A DNA stretch of 64,000 nt from NCBI RefSeq assembly GCF_016863535.1, contig NZ_BOPB01000009.1, forward strand, positions 124,001 through 188,000, in the 5' to 3' direction. Positions within the stretch are counted from its first letter, which is position 1; each line of letters starts with the position of its first letter. The position numbers were made by a program, and so were the translations under genes. This document shows, piece after piece, positions 26,627-37,491 of this stretch. The notes under the pieces are model-generated. The model saw only the letters and a list, made by a program, of their open reading frames with translations, searched no databases and was not told where the DNA came from. The DNA comes from Micromonospora lutea. Lineage in GTDB: Bacteria > Actinomycetota > Actinomycetes > Mycobacteriales > Micromonosporaceae.

Positions 26627-28438
26627 TCAAGCTGTTCCGGCACGAGCTGGCGGACCCTCGGCACCGCTGACTGGCGAGCGTTCGACCGGGTGTCCGCTGG
26701 TCGACGGCTGCCGCGAATGGGGAACCGGCGTCGCCGGCTGCGGCCAGGGCACCTCGGGGCTGCGGTGGTACGCGATGCCCGCGGTGGCCCAGCGCGGCCC
26801 GTGCCCGGCCAGCCGGGCGCGGAACGACTCCCAGTCGTGCGTCGAGCGGGGTGACCAGCCCAGTTCGGCGATGGCGGGCAACCGGGGGAACAGCATGAAC
26901 TCGATCTCGGTGAGGCTGGTCACCGACTCGGTCCACAACGGCGCCTCCACGCCGAGCACCGCCTCGGCCGGTACGCCGACCAGATGGCTGGCGGGATCCC
27001 AGTCGTACGCCTGGCGTACGTCGATCAGGCCGGCCCAGTCGTGCCCGATCGGGGTGTCCGGGGCGTACCTCATGTCGAGGTATGCGTGGTTGGCGGGGGA
27101 GAGGATCAGCCGGGCCCCCCGGCGGACCGCCTCGGCGGTCACCGGGTCATCGCCGGTCGTACCCCACCACTGGAGCAGCCGCCGGTCGGCGTGGGCGGCG
27201 GGGGCGATCTGGTGCCAGCCGATCACGTCGCGGCCCAGCGCGGCGACGATGCGCTGCACCCGTTCGACGAAAGCGGCGTACACCTCGGCGGGCACCTTGA
27301 ACGCCTCGTCGCCCCCGATGTGCAGCCACCGCCCGGGGGTGAGCGCGGCGATCTCCCCGAGCACATCGGTGACGAAGTCGTACGTCCGCTCGTTGGCCGG
27401 GTCGACGTAGCTGAAGCCGACGTCGGTGCCCGTGTACGGCGGTGGCGCGACCCCGTCGGGGGCCAGTTCGCCGTACGCGGTCAGCGCGGCGTGGGTGTGA
27501 CCGGGCAGGTCGATCTCGGGGATCACGGTGATGTGCCGGTCGGCGGCGTACGCCACGATCCGTTGGTAGTCGGCCTGGGTGTAGTACCCGCCGGGGGCGT
27601 CACCGACCGCGCCGGCCCCGCCGGTGGTGGCCAGCCGGGGCCAGGAGTCGATCGCGATGCGCCAGCCCTGGTCGTCGGTGAGGTGCAGGTGCAGCCGGTT
27701 GAGTTTGTAGCGGGCCAGGTGGTCGATCACCCGCAGTACGTCGGTGACGCCGAAGAAGTGCCGGGCCACGTCGAGCATCGCCCCCCGGTGCGGGTAGCGG
27801 GGGCGGTCGAGGATCGACCCGCCGGGCAGCATCCAGCGTTCGGTGACCGGGGTGGCGTTCTCGACGGCGGGCGGCAGCAGTTGCCGCAGCGTCTGCACCC
27901 CGTACCAGAGACCGGCGGCGGTGCCGGCGGCGATGCGTACGCCGTCGGTGGTGATGTCGAGCCGGTAGCCCTCCGCGCCGAGGGTGGCCTCGCCGCTCAG
28001 TTCGAGGGCGATGCCGCCGGCCGGGACGGGCGTGGCGGTGTCGGTCACCGGAAGCGGATATCCGGTGGCCGGGCGCAGCAGCGCGGCGAGGTGTCCGGCG
28101 ACTGCCACGGCGGCCGGATCGGCGCTGACCCGGATCACCGCGTCGTCGGCGAGCAGATAGCCGGCCGTGGCGTCGGGCTCGATGCGTTCCGGAGCGGGCA
28201 CCACGTCGCCCAGCCGGATTGCCGTCGCCGGTGCGAGCAGCGCCGCCGCCGTCCGCTCCGCCGCCCGGGCCAGCTCCCCGGCGGTACGCCCGACCGCCTG
28301 GGCCGCGGCGTCCGCCGGCGCGCCGCTGTCGCCGGTGCGGGACGGGTCGAGTGGTTCCGGTGCGGCGGTGGGGGCGGACACGAGGACTCCCGGGGGTGTA
28401 TTCGCGGTGGTTGTGGCAATGGATGGGGAGGTGGTCAC
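26627..28438 (-). CDS. Beta-N-acetylhexosaminidase (GH20)
   Basis: About 603 residues from GTG 28438; the frame stays open to 28606 and a GTG at 28378 is also possible, so the start is uncertain. Family 20 signatures are DVARHFFGVTDVLRVIDHLA, KLNRLHLHLTDDQGWR, PEIDLPGHTHAAL and the catalytic pair in HIGGDEAF (substrate-assisted mechanism; Asp polarises the acetamido group, Glu is the acid). A GH20b-type N-terminal domain (about 120-230) precedes the barrel. I see no clear signal peptide, so it may work in the cytoplasm on imported chitobiose-type sugars or muropeptide fragments. A LacI-type operator-like palindrome lies upstream. The C-terminal 35 residues are Pro/Ser-rich and probably disordered. 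Confidence 0.9.
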   Translation of the reverse strand: MTTSPSIATTTANTPPGVLVSAPTAAPEPLDPSRTGDSGAPADAAAQAVGRTAGELARAAERTAAALLAPATAIRLGDVVPAPERIEPDATAGYLLADDAVIRVSADPAAVAVAGHLAALLRPATGYPLPVTDTATPVPAGGIALELSGEATLGAEGYRLDITTDGVRIAAGTAAGLWYGVQTLRQLLPPAVENATPVTERWMLPGGSILDRPRYPHRGAMLDVARHFFGVTDVLRVIDHLARYKLNRLHLHLTDDQGWRIAIDSWPRLATTGGAGAVGDAPGGYYTQADYQRIVAYAADRHITVIPEIDLPGHTHAALTAYGELAPDGVAPPPYTGTDVGFSYVDPANERTYDFVTDVLGEIAALTPGRWLHIGGDEAFKVPAEVYAAFVERVQRIVAALGRDVIGWHQIAPAAHADRRLLQWWGTTGDDPVTAEAVRRGARLILSPANHAYLDMRYAPDTPIGHDWAGLIDVRQAYDWDPASHLVGVPAEAVLGVEAPLWTESVTSLTEIEFMLFPRLPAIAELGWSPRSTHDWESFRARLAGHGPRWATAGIAYHRSPEVPWPQPATPVPHSRQPSTSGHPVERSPVSGAEGPPARAGTA

Positions 28439-28490
28439 GGAACGTGCCGTCCAGCGTACGGGGAGGCCGGCAATTGCGTGAATGTGCGCG

Positions 28491-28504
28491 TGGAATCGTT
28501 CCCA
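28491..28504. promoter_or_regulatory. LacI-type operator-like palindrome
   Basis: TGGAATCGTTCCCA, close to the symmetric TGGGAnCGnTCCCA operators of actinomycete LacI-family sugar regulators. It sits about 55 nt upstream of the proposed hexosaminidase start, where a repressor could block transcription. Match judged by eye only. Confidence 0.35.
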
Positions 28505-28648
28505 ACAACTGTCCTGAACGCGGACGGTCGTGATTGCTGTGCCCATTGTCACCGAAAGCTCCCGGGCTGCGCGTTGGTCGCTTAGCCTTCGCCCACCGAT
28601 CGGCACGGCCTCCGGATTACCAGGTGGTGGATCCGGGGTATCTGAAAA

Positions 28649-28664
28649 CTTAACCTTCGTTAAG
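28649..28664. promoter_or_regulatory. Palindrome upstream of ppdK
   Basis: CTTAACCTTCGTTAAG: 6-bp arms around CTTC, in the AT-richest part of the region, 29 nt before the dikinase start. It may be an operator or a short 5' leader hairpin. Confidence 0.3.
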
Positions 28665-28692
28665 TGTCAATCCGGGCGCGTGGGAGGCTCTG

Positions 28693-31401
<2,709 letters not shown>

Positions 31402-31453
31402 CCGCACCGCCCTGCGACCGCGCCGCAAGCGCGACCGCCCGCAAGGCAGCAAG

Positions 31454-31504
31454 TTCGGGGATGTTGCTGTGTTCCGCAGCCCGCGAGGCAGCAACATCCC
31501 CGAA
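31454..31504. repeat. 15-bp inverted-repeat hairpin downstream of ppdK
   Basis: Arms TTCGGGGATGTTGCT (31454-31468) and AGCAACATCCCCGAA (31490-31504) are exactly complementary. Pairing continues outward over about five more bases with one mismatch, and the loop is 21 nt. It is 53 nt after the dikinase stop and could terminate it. The long arms and sizeable loop also resemble dispersed intergenic palindromes of the REP kind. Confidence 0.65.
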
Positions 31505-31613
31505 GTTGTCGCACGTCCGCTCGTCCGCATGCACGTCCGCTCGTCCGCTCGTCTGTCCCCGCACGTCTGTTTGCTCGGGCACGTGTGGGCGTGTGTGCGG
31601 CAGGGGGCGCGGG

Positions 31614-32114
31614 TCAGATCGGGGGGCGACGCCAGGTTGATGACGGGTCACGGCGGGGGCGCTGGTTCGGCATCGTGGCCATCGGGGTGCGTACCGCCAG
31701 CGGAGCGTGCGGATCCGCCTGGCGGGGCAGCAGGGTCGGGCGGCGGCAGGCGGCCAGGGCCGGGCCGGTGCGGCGGACCACCCCACGGGCCTCCTCCCGC
31801 AACGCCGCCAGATCCGCTCCCGACTCGGCGACCAGGGTCAGCAGAGCGTCTCGACCGGCCGGATAGGTGACCACGCAACCGGCCGCCGTGTGCACCACGG
31901 ATTCGTGGAACTCTCCCTGCCGCACGGTGGCCGCCATCCGATGCCCGAGGCCGAAGCTGGCCGCAGCGAGCGCCGCCAGGTGGGTGGCGTCGGTCGTGGG
32001 CAGATCGCTGGAGATGAGCAGGCCGTCCGTGCCGGCGAGGACCGTGCCGGCGACCTCGGGACGGCGTCGACGCAGCCCCCGCAGTTCGGTACCCATCATC
32101 GTCTCTGCGTTCAC
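31614..32114 (-). CDS. Roadblock/LC7-domain protein
   Basis: 166 residues from GTG 32114, with GGGAGAGA about 8 nt upstream (ATG 32099 is an alternative). Residues about 8-120 form a roadblock/LC7 domain (VAGTVLAGTDGLLISSDLP, LAALAAASFGLGHRM, GCVVTYPAGRDALLTLVAESGADLAAL). Such proteins partner small GTPases of the MglA type or sensor kinases in actinobacteria. The last 45 residues are Arg/Pro-rich and probably disordered. No kinase or GTPase gene is next to it, unlike the roadblock gene at 41103. The partner is unknown. Confidence 0.82.
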   Translation of the reverse strand: MNAETMMGTELRGLRRRRPEVAGTVLAGTDGLLISSDLPTTDATHLAALAAASFGLGHRMAATVRQGEFHESVVHTAAGCVVTYPAGRDALLTLVAESGADLAALREEARGVVRRTGPALAACRRPTLLPRQADPHAPLAVRTPMATMPNQRPRRDPSSTWRRPPI

Positions 32115-32403
32115 GAGCGTGTCTCTCCCACCGGTCGTGTTTGCGCTGCAACGGGTGACGTTCCGCGATGGCGACGCTACCCGTGGATGACGAAGAGTGC
32201 GATCCCGTCACCGTCGGCAATCGGGCGACAACTCTCGTCTGATCGGAGGATGTGGACCCGCCGGGCGCAGGTCGCCGACGCGCCGAACCGAGCCCACGGG
32301 CGTAACCTGACTTCGCCCATGGACCGTCTTCGCGAAGGGGTGGCCGGATGGAATCGCGTGCCGAGTTGTCAGAGGCTGTCGGAGTCGCGGTGGCGGTGTC
32401 CGG

Positions 32404-32757
32404 ATGACCAGCGTATGGGAGAGCCTGACCATCGACGCTCGGGACCCGGGGCGGCTGGCCCGCTGGTGGGCTGAGGCGCTCGGGTACCAGGTGGTCGAGG
32501 AACGGCCGGACGAGGTGGAGATTCGGCAGAGCATCGACCGGTTGCCCGGCATCGTCTTCGTTCCGGTGACCGGCGTCAAGGAGGGTAAGAACCGGCTGCA
32601 CCTCGACCTGCGCCCGGCCGACCGGGAGGCCGAGGTGGAACGGCTGGTCGACATGGGTGCCCGGCACGTCGACATCGGCCAGGACGGCGACGACTGGACG
32701 GTGTTGGCCGACCCGGAGGGCAACGAGTTCTGCGTACTGCGGCAGCGTGGAAATTGA
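32404..32757 (+). CDS. VOC (glyoxalase-like) family protein
   Basis: 117 residues forming one glyoxalase_6-type unit (SVWESLTIDARDPGRLARWWAEALGY opening, RLHLDLRPADREAEVERLVDMGA, DWTVLADPEGNEFCVL ending). Functions in the family range from metal-dependent lyases to drug-binding proteins, so none can be assigned. It overlaps the dGTPase gene by 4 nt (TTGA), so the two are probably co-translated. It is separated from the bleomycin-like cluster by about 9 kb of core genes, and I do not link it to resistance. Confidence 0.85.
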   Translation: MTSVWESLTIDARDPGRLARWWAEALGYQVVEERPDEVEIRQSIDRLPGIVFVPVTGVKEGKNRLHLDLRPADREAEVERLVDMGARHVDIGQDGDDWTVLADPEGNEFCVLRQRGN

Positions 32758-33995
32758 GTGCTGCGTCCGGTGAGCCGGACGCGGCGCGTCGGGTGGCGGA
32801 GCCGGTCAAGGACCCGGAGCACGGCCGGTCGCCGTACGAGCGGGACCGGGCGCGGGTGCTGCACTCGGCGGCGTTCCGTCGGCTGGCCGCGAAGACCCAG
32901 GTGCACACCGCCGGCACCGACGACTTCCTGCGTACCCGGCTGACCCACTCGCTGGAGGTGGCCCAGATCGCCCGGGAGATGGGTGCCCGGCTGGGCTGCG
33001 ATCCGGACGTGGTGGACACCGCCGGGCTGGCGCACGACCTCGGTCACCCGCCGTTCGGTCACAACGGCGAGAGCGCGCTCGACGAGTTGGCCGCCGACTG
33101 CGGCGGCTTCGAGGGCAACGCCCAGACGCTGCGCGTGCTGACCCGGCTGGAAGCCAAGGTGTACGGCCCGGACGGGACGTCCGCCGGGCTGAACCTGACT
33201 CGCGCCTCGCTCGACGCGGTCGGCAAGTACCCGTGGACCCGCCGACCTGGCCGGCGCAAGTTCGGGGCGTACGACGACGACCTGCCCGCCTTCGCCTGGC
33301 TTCGGCAGGGCTCCCCGGCCGGGGAGCGGCGCTGCCTGGAGGCGCAGGTGATGGACTGGGCGGACGACGTGGCGTACTCGGTGCACGACGTCGAGGACGG
33401 CATCCATGGTGGGTACCTCACGCTGGAGCCGCTGCGCGCCGACTCCGACGAGCGGCTGGCGCTCTGCGCCGACGTCGCCGCCGTCTACTCGACCGAGTCG
33501 CCCGACTACCTTGACCAGGCACTGGCCGAGTTGCTCGCCGACCCGGTGCTCGACCCGCTGATCGGCTACGACGGCAGTCATCGAGCCCAGGCCGCGCTCA
33601 AGGCCACCACCAGCGTGCTGACCGGTCGGTTCGTGGCGACCGCCGTCGCCGCCACCACCGAACGGTTCGGCCCGGGACCACACCGGCGGTACGCGGCCGA
33701 CCTGATCGTGCCCCGGCCGTTGCGCGCCCGGTGTGCGCTGCTCAAGGGCATCGCCCTGCGCTACGTGATGCGTCGACCCGGTGCGCAGGGCCGCTACCAG
33801 CGGCAGCGGGAGATCGTCGCGGAGCTGGTGGCGACCCTGGCCGCGCGGGCACCGGAAGCGCTCGACCCGGTTTTCGCCCCGCTCTGGCGGGACGCACCCG
33901 GCGACGACGCCCGATTGCGGGTGGTGATCGACCAGGTAGCCTCGTTGACCGATCCCGCCGCCGTGGCCTGGCACGATCGTCTGATCAGAAGTTGA
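32754..33995 (+). CDS. dgt: Deoxyguanosinetriphosphate triphosphohydrolase-like protein
   Basis: 413 residues from TTG 32754, inside the VOC gene's stop. HD-domain phosphohydrolase cleaving dNTPs to deoxynucleoside and triphosphate. Signatures: RSPYERDRARVLHSAAFRRL, KTQVHTAGTDDFLRTRLTHS, and the metal motif H94-D95 in GLAHDLGHPPFGHNGE, with VMDWADDVAYSVHDVEDG further on. This is the type-2 dGTPase layout. In many actinobacteria dgt precedes dnaG. Here the siderophore-interacting protein gene and a repeat lie between. Confidence 0.94.
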   Translation: MSAASGEPDAARRVAEPVKDPEHGRSPYERDRARVLHSAAFRRLAAKTQVHTAGTDDFLRTRLTHSLEVAQIAREMGARLGCDPDVVDTAGLAHDLGHPPFGHNGESALDELAADCGGFEGNAQTLRVLTRLEAKVYGPDGTSAGLNLTRASLDAVGKYPWTRRPGRRKFGAYDDDLPAFAWLRQGSPAGERRCLEAQVMDWADDVAYSVHDVEDGIHGGYLTLEPLRADSDERLALCADVAAVYSTESPDYLDQALAELLADPVLDPLIGYDGSHRAQAALKATTSVLTGRFVATAVAATTERFGPGPHRRYAADLIVPRPLRARCALLKGIALRYVMRRPGAQGRYQRQREIVAELVATLAARAPEALDPVFAPLWRDAPGDDARLRVVIDQVASLTDPAAVAWHDRLIRS

Positions 33996-34028
33996 CTCCG
34001 GCACCCGGGGTAGGCCGGCCCGCCGCGA

Positions 34029-34047
34029 GTGAGGTTAGCCTAACCGA
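34029..34047 (+). promoter_or_regulatory. Iron box (DmdR/IdeR-type operator)
   Basis: The sequence around GAGGTTAGCCTAACC (34031-34045) matches the palindromic actinobacterial iron box TTAGGTTAGGCTAACCTAA well in its core. It directly abuts the ATG at 34048, so iron-loaded repressor would block transcription or lie over the leader. Confidence 0.72.
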
Positions 34048-34893
34048 ATGACGGATCGCTCGAAGAAGGTCACCTCCGCCCGCGTACTGCGCACCTGGCG
34101 GCCCACGCCGAGCGTGGTCAGGCTGGTGCTCGGCGGAGAGGAACTGGCCGGCCTGCCGGTCGGCGAGTTCACCGACCACTACATCAAGATTGTTTTTCCG
34201 GTCGCCGGGATCGACCACCCGCGCCCGATCGATCTTGCCGCCATCCGCCGTGACCTGCCTCGCGAGCAGTGGCCCCGGCAGCGCGCGTACACGGTGCGTG
34301 CGTGGGATGCGATGGCAGGTGAGTTGACCGTCGACGTGGTGCATCACGGCGACGAGGGGTTGGCCGGCCCATGGGCGGCGGCGCTGCGTCCCGGCGACGA
34401 GGTGCTGTTCGTCGGCCCGGGTGGGGCGTACGCGCCGAGCCCGGACGCCGACTGGCACCTGCTGGTCGGCGACGAGAGCGCCCTGCCGGCGATCGCCGCG
34501 TCCCTGGCCCGGCTGCCGGCCGACGCGCCCGCGTACGTTTTCGTCGAGGTCGACGGCCCGGCCGACGAGCAGCCGCTACCCAGCCCCGGCGCGGTGCGAC
34601 TGACCTGGTTGCACCGGGGCGTACGCCCGGTGGGTGAGGCGTTGGTGACTGCGGTGCAAGGGCTGGATTTCCCGGCCGGCACGGTGCATGCCTTCGTGCA
34701 CGGTGAAGCGTCCTTCGTCCGCCAGTTGCGCCGGTTGCTGCGGGTGGAGCGGTCGATTCCCCGCGAGTGGCTGTCCATCTCCGGTTACTGGCGTAAGGGC
34801 CTGGACGACGAGGGCTGGCGGGCCACCAAGCCCGACTGGAACCGCGCGGTCGAGGCGGACGAACAGTCGCGCGTTCCCGTGTCGCTCGCTTGA
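34048..34893 (+). CDS. Siderophore-interacting protein (flavin ferric reductase)
   Basis: 281 residues. FAD-binding-9/SIP family, which releases iron from ferric siderophores by reduction. Motifs: RTWRPTPSVVRLVLGGEEL start; the flavin-binding RAYTVRAWDAMAGELTVDVV (R-x-Y-T motif) with HGDEGLAGPWAAAL; LLVGDESALPAIAA; and AFVHGEASFVRQLRRLL ahead of the GYWRKG signature. An iron box immediately upstream indicates repression when iron is plentiful. No siderophore biosynthesis gene is nearby. Confidence 0.93.
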   Translation: MTDRSKKVTSARVLRTWRPTPSVVRLVLGGEELAGLPVGEFTDHYIKIVFPVAGIDHPRPIDLAAIRRDLPREQWPRQRAYTVRAWDAMAGELTVDVVHHGDEGLAGPWAAALRPGDEVLFVGPGGAYAPSPDADWHLLVGDESALPAIAASLARLPADAPAYVFVEVDGPADEQPLPSPGAVRLTWLHRGVRPVGEALVTAVQGLDFPAGTVHAFVHGEASFVRQLRRLLRVERSIPREWLSISGYWRKGLDDEGWRATKPDWNRAVEADEQSRVPVSLA

Positions 34894-34921
34894 CGACCAC
34901 CTCATCGCCCCGCCTCAGATG

Positions 34922-34973
34922 TTAGGAAGGGCCCCTTCCTATACCGGAGGCGTTAACAAGGGGCCCTTCCTTA
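34922..34973. repeat. Paired palindromic repeat of intergenic type
   Basis: TTAGGAAGGGCCCCTTCCTA (34922-34941), itself nearly palindromic, is followed after 14 nt by an inverted copy AAGGGGCCCTTCCTTA (34958-34973). The arms can form either two small hairpins or one large cruciform. It occupies most of the 125-nt gap between the siderophore-interacting protein and dnaG. I recall this type of AAGGGCCCCTT element as dispersed in Micromonospora-type genomes; that is memory, not a search. Confidence 0.65.
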
Positions 34974-35018
34974 CGCCCAGGGTGGGCAGGGCAGGATGTA
35001 GGTCGAGGAGGTGGCGGC

Positions 35019-36884
35019 ATGGCGGGGCGGATCCGGGACGAGGACATCGCGTTGGTCCGCGAGCGTACGTCCATCGCCGAGATCATCTCCGATACGGTGA
35101 CGCTCAAGTCGGCGGGCGGCGGCAACCTCAAGGGGCTCTGCCCCTTCCACGACGAGAAGAGTCCGTCGTTCAACGTCTCGCCCGCCCGTAACGTCTGGTA
35201 CTGCTTCGGCTGCGGTGCCGGTGGTGACGCCATCAAGTTCCTGATGGACGCCGAGCACCTCAGCTTCGTCGAGGCGGTGGAGCGGCTCGCCGCCCGCGCC
35301 GGTCTGCAACTGCGGTACGTGGAGGACGACCGGCCCGCGCCTCGGCCGAACCGAGCGCAGCAGGGGCAGAAGCAGCGGCTGGTCGCCGCGCACGCCGCCG
35401 CCGTCGAGTTCTACACGGCGCAGTTGGCCACGGCCGGTGCGCGTCCCGCCCGGGAGTTCCTGGCCGAGCGTGGCTTCGACCGGGCGGCCGCCGAGCGGTA
35501 CGGCTGCGGCTTCGCCCCCGACGGGTGGGATCTGCTCACCAAGCATCTGCGTCAGCGTGGCTTCAGCCACGACGAACTGGTCACCGCGGGGCTGTCCCGT
35601 CCGGCCCGCTCGGGCAGCCTGATCGACAGGTTCCGCCGTCGGCTGCTCTGGCCGATCCGGGACCTGACCGGTGACGTGATCGGCTTCGGCGCGCGCAAGC
35701 TCTTCGCCGACGACGACGGCCCGAAGTACCTGAACACCCCCGAGACGCCGATCTACAAGAAATCCCACCTGCTGTACGGCATCGACCAGGCCAAACGGGA
35801 GATCGCCAAGCAGGGCCGGGTGGTGGTGGTCGAAGGCTACACGGACGTGATGGCGTGCCACCTGGCCGGCGTACCGACCGCGGTGGCGACCTGTGGCACC
35901 GCCTTCGGCACCGATCACATCAGCGTGCTACGCCGGCTGCTGCTGGACACCGACGCGGTCGCTGGCGAGATCATCTTTACGTTCGACGGGGACGCGGCGG
36001 GGCAGAAGGCCGCGCTGCGCGCCTTCGACGACGACCAGCGCTTCGTCGGGCGTACCTTCATCGCGGTCAGCCCCGACAACATGGACCCGTGCGAGCTGCG
36101 CCTGGCAAAGGGCGACCTGGCTGTGCGTGACCTGGTCGCCCGCCGCGAGCCGCTCGTCGATTTCGCGCTGCGTCACGTGATCAGCCGGTACGACCTGGAC
36201 ACCGTCGACGGTCGGGTCGAGGCGATGCGGCGGGCCGCGCCTCTGGTGGCGAAGCTCAAGGACCGGGAGAAGCGCCCGGAGTACGTCCGTAAGCTCGCCG
36301 GTGACCTCGGCATGGAGATCGAGCCGGTGCAGCGGGCGGTGCTGGCCGCCGCCTCGGGACGCCCCGCCGACGGTCCGGCCGCACGGCCGGCGCGGACCGA
36401 GCCGAGCGTGGACAGCCCACAGTCGATGGTCGAGCGGGAGGCGTTGAAGCTGGCCCTCCAGGAGCCGGTGCTGGCCGGCCCGATGTTCGACGCCGTCGAG
36501 GCCGGCGACTACCGGCACCCGGTGCACGTGGCCGTCCGGGCGGCGGTCGCGGCAGCCGGCGGGGTCGCCTCGGCGGCCGGCGGCGCGGTGTGGATCGAAG
36601 CGGTACGCGACGCCTGCGAGGACCTCGCCGCCCAGGCTCTCGTCGGTGAACTGGCCGTGGAACCGCTTCGGATCGACGGTGAGCCGGATCCGCGCTACGT
36701 CTCGATCACCATGGCCCGACTGCAGTGGGGGTCGGTGACCGCACGCATCCGGGAACTGAAGTCACGCATTCAGCGGATCAATCCGGTCAACAACAAGGAC
36801 GAGTACTTCGCCGCCTTCGGTGAGCTGCTCTCGCTGGAGCAGCACGCCCGCGCCCTGCGCGAGCAGGCGGCGGGAGGGTTGTAG
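35019..36884 (+). CDS. dnaG: DNA primase
   Basis: 621 residues. Makes RNA primers at the replication fork. N-terminal CHC2 zinc finger (LCPFHDEKSPSF, Cys41 and His44, then WYCFGCGAGGDAIKF), the RNA-polymerase basic region, TOPRIM domain (VVVVEGYTDVMACHLAG, then FDGDAAGQKAALRAF with metal Asp residues) and a C-terminal helicase-binding part (about 470-621). Length and order are normal. The gene after it starts 2 nt beyond the stop. Confidence 0.97.
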   Translation: MAGRIRDEDIALVRERTSIAEIISDTVTLKSAGGGNLKGLCPFHDEKSPSFNVSPARNVWYCFGCGAGGDAIKFLMDAEHLSFVEAVERLAARAGLQLRYVEDDRPAPRPNRAQQGQKQRLVAAHAAAVEFYTAQLATAGARPAREFLAERGFDRAAAERYGCGFAPDGWDLLTKHLRQRGFSHDELVTAGLSRPARSGSLIDRFRRRLLWPIRDLTGDVIGFGARKLFADDDGPKYLNTPETPIYKKSHLLYGIDQAKREIAKQGRVVVVEGYTDVMACHLAGVPTAVATCGTAFGTDHISVLRRLLLDTDAVAGEIIFTFDGDAAGQKAALRAFDDDQRFVGRTFIAVSPDNMDPCELRLAKGDLAVRDLVARREPLVDFALRHVISRYDLDTVDGRVEAMRRAAPLVAKLKDREKRPEYVRKLAGDLGMEIEPVQRAVLAAASGRPADGPAARPARTEPSVDSPQSMVEREALKLALQEPVLAGPMFDAVEAGDYRHPVHVAVRAAVAAAGGVASAAGGAVWIEAVRDACEDLAAQALVGELAVEPLRIDGEPDPRYVSITMARLQWGSVTARIRELKSRIQRINPVNNKDEYFAAFGELLSLEQHARALREQAAGGL

Positions 36885-36886
36885 GG

Positions 36887-37429
36887 ATGCCACTGTTCCG
36901 CCGCAGGCCGAAGCTGCCACCGGCCGATCGGCCGCCGTTGGAGCGCGACGAACGGGTGCTGGCCTGGGCTGCCGCCGGCAACGGCGAGGGCGAGAGCGAC
37001 GGGGTGGTGGTCGCCACCAACCTCGGGCTCTGGCTGCCGGGCCGGGACCACCGGATCGGTTGGCACGATGTCGTCAAGGCCGTCTGGTCGGGCCGGGAGT
37101 TGACCGTGACACCGGGCGAGCAGGTCGCCGAGCGGGACGGTTACCTGGTGATCGCCGACCGTCCGGCCGAGCGGCACCTGCTGCTCGATCCGGATGACCT
37201 GCCGGACCAGGTGCGCACCCGGGTCACGCGGTCGGTGGCGTACACCCAGCACCACGCCCTGCCCGGCGGATCGGGCCGGGTCGTCGGTCGCCGGATCTCC
37301 GGCCGCGACGGTCTGACCTGGATGGTCCACTACGACCCCGGCACCCCCACCGACGACCCCGACGTCCTCGCCGAGACCGACCGCCTCGTCGCGGCCGCCC
37401 GCGCCGCCACCACCCCCCAGAATCTCTAA
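36887..37429 (+). CDS. Conserved hypothetical protein after dnaG
   Basis: 180 residues beginning 2 nt after dnaG, with GGGAGG overlapping the primase end as ribosome site. No catalytic motif or membrane segment. The sequence has a basic N-terminus (MPLFRRRPKL), a central beta-rich part (GVVVATNLGLWLPGRDHRIGWHDVVKAVW) resembling PH-like folds, and a C-terminal helix with Ala/Arg. I recall proteins of this kind next to dnaG in actinobacteria, but no function is known to me. Confidence 0.82.
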   Translation: MPLFRRRPKLPPADRPPLERDERVLAWAAAGNGEGESDGVVVATNLGLWLPGRDHRIGWHDVVKAVWSGRELTVTPGEQVAERDGYLVIADRPAERHLLLDPDDLPDQVRTRVTRSVAYTQHHALPGGSGRVVGRRISGRDGLTWMVHYDPGTPTDDPDVLAETDRLVAAARAATTPQNL

Positions 37430-37491
37430 CCCCTGTTTCCCGACGGGTTAATCCGCTGGGAAGTGTCGGATGCGGTGTCTAGGGTCCGGGG

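Noticed and set aside
26984..28585. 533-codon + strand frame opposite the hexosaminidase
   Set aside because: Antisense shadow of a gene with complete GH20 motifs, and low-complexity Gly/Val/Arg composition.
32404..32757. VOC protein as the cluster's bleomycin-binding protein (BlmA-like)
   Set aside because: It is coupled to dgt, separated from the cluster by about 9 kb of core genes, and has only general family similarity.
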